From Oscillibacter sp. (lineage in GTDB: Bacteria; Bacillota; Clostridia; Oscillospirales; Oscillospiraceae): a stretch of DNA of 12,364 nt. The stretch lies in NCBI GenBank assembly GCA_022796315.1, contig JAAWIL010000042.1, positions 1 through 12,364 of the forward strand, in the 5' to 3' direction. Position numbers and translations under genes: made by a program. Positions 11,902 through 12,364 of this stretch are shown here, in pieces. The first letter of the stretch is position 1. Every line of letters starts with the position of its first letter. The notes under the pieces are model-generated. The model made no database searches, was not told the origin of the DNA, and worked only from the letters and a program-made list of their open reading frames with translations.

Positions 11902-12364
11902 ATGAAACAACAACTGGAAGTCATTCGCAAGAGCGCCCTGGAGGCCCTGGAGGGCATCCAGGCCTCCGCTGATCTGGAGGCCCTGCGGGTGAAGTACCTG
12001 GGCAAGAAGGGCGAGCTCACCGCTGTTTTGAAGCAGATGGGCAAGCTCTCCGCCGAGGAGCGCCCCGCCATGGGCCAGCTGGCCAACGATGTCCGGGCCA
12101 GTCTGGAGGCCGCCATCGAGCGGCAGGCGGCGGCGCTGTCCCAGAAGGCCCTGGAGGCCCGGCTGAAACGGGAGACCGTGGACGTCACCATCCCCGGAAG
12201 GCGGCCGGAGCACGGCCACAAGCACCCCATGTACACCGTGCTGGACGAGATGAAGGAGATCTTTTTGAACATGGGCTTTGAGATCATGGACGGCCCGGAG
12301 ATCGAGCAGGCGGACTACAACTTCACCAAGCTCAACGCCCCGGAGAACCACCCCTCCCGGGACT
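11902..12364 (+). CDS. pheS: Phenylalanine--tRNA ligase alpha subunit, N-terminal part (cut by window end)
   Basis: Alpha subunit of the (alpha-beta)2 enzyme that charges tRNA-Phe; the catalytic core lies in this subunit. The first 154 codons are visible and the frame stays open to the window end. The N-terminal region (about 1-90) is a helical coiled-coil arm with LEALRVKYLGKKGELT and LGKLS-like positions. It is followed by VTIPGRRPEHGHKHP (about 95-110), the usual entry into the catalytic domain, then MGFEIMDGPEIEQADYNF and LNAPENHPSRD, the conserved class II motif 1 region of PheS. AAAGGAG lies eight bases before the ATG, inside the end of the DUF3267 gene. The upstream T-box with a Phe UUC specifier agrees with the function. 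pheT probably follows outside the window. Confidence 0.97.
   Translation, partial: MKQQLEVIRKSALEALEGIQASADLEALRVKYLGKKGELTAVLKQMGKLSAEERPAMGQLANDVRASLEAAIERQAAALSQKALEARLKRETVDVTIPGRRPEHGHKHPMYTVLDEMKEIFLNMGFEIMDGPEIEQADYNFTKLNAPENHPSRD

Overview
This is a GC-rich chromosomal stretch, largely housekeeping, from a Gram-positive bacterium of the class Clostridia. Base composition, the glmS ribozyme and T-box leaders, a flagellin gene, a LolA-fold (GerS/YdcC-type) lipoprotein beside alr, and strong AGGAGG-type ribosome binding sites suggest a motile, probably spore-forming, intestinal Oscillospiraceae-like lineage (near Flavonifractor, Intestinimonas or Lawsonibacter). The genus is an inference from gene content only.

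Left part (1-3800): the first 44 codons of a flagellin gene lie on the minus strand. Its leader holds a perfect hairpin presenting GGA just upstream of the ribosome binding site, which looks like a CsrA target. Next, also on the minus strand, comes glmS with a strong terminator and, in its long leader, a complete glucosamine-6-phosphate-sensing glmS ribozyme. Diverging from it is a two-gene plus-strand operon, a YetF-like DUF421 membrane protein and a DUF4363 protein, whose reading frames overlap by GTGA.

Middle part (3791-9758), all minus strand: nrdR (repressor of ribonucleotide reductase genes), an unrecognised 174-residue protein, an unrecognised exported 165-residue protein with its own terminator, and then the conserved block nnr - LolA-like lipoprotein - alr - mazF. 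The usual mazE antitoxin gene between alr and mazF is missing. An AT-rich repeat (units close to TTAGGAA) sits between nnr and the lipoprotein gene and supplies the last codons and stop of nnr.

Right part (9872-12364), plus strand: an XRE-type helix-turn-helix protein with six predicted membrane helices, a small inverted-repeat element, and a complete phenylalanine T-box (specifier UUC, UGGU acceptor-binding bulge, antiterminator and terminator). The T-box leads into a DUF3267 membrane metalloprotease-like gene, which is followed after three bases by pheS, cut by the window end. The protease is thus placed under phenylalanyl-tRNA charging control.

I see no prophage, CRISPR array, insertion sequence or clearly new multi-gene system. 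The points most worth checking are the T-box-controlled protease gene, the mazF without mazE, the flagellin leader, the structured RNA between the glmS ribozyme and glmS, and the two repeat elements.
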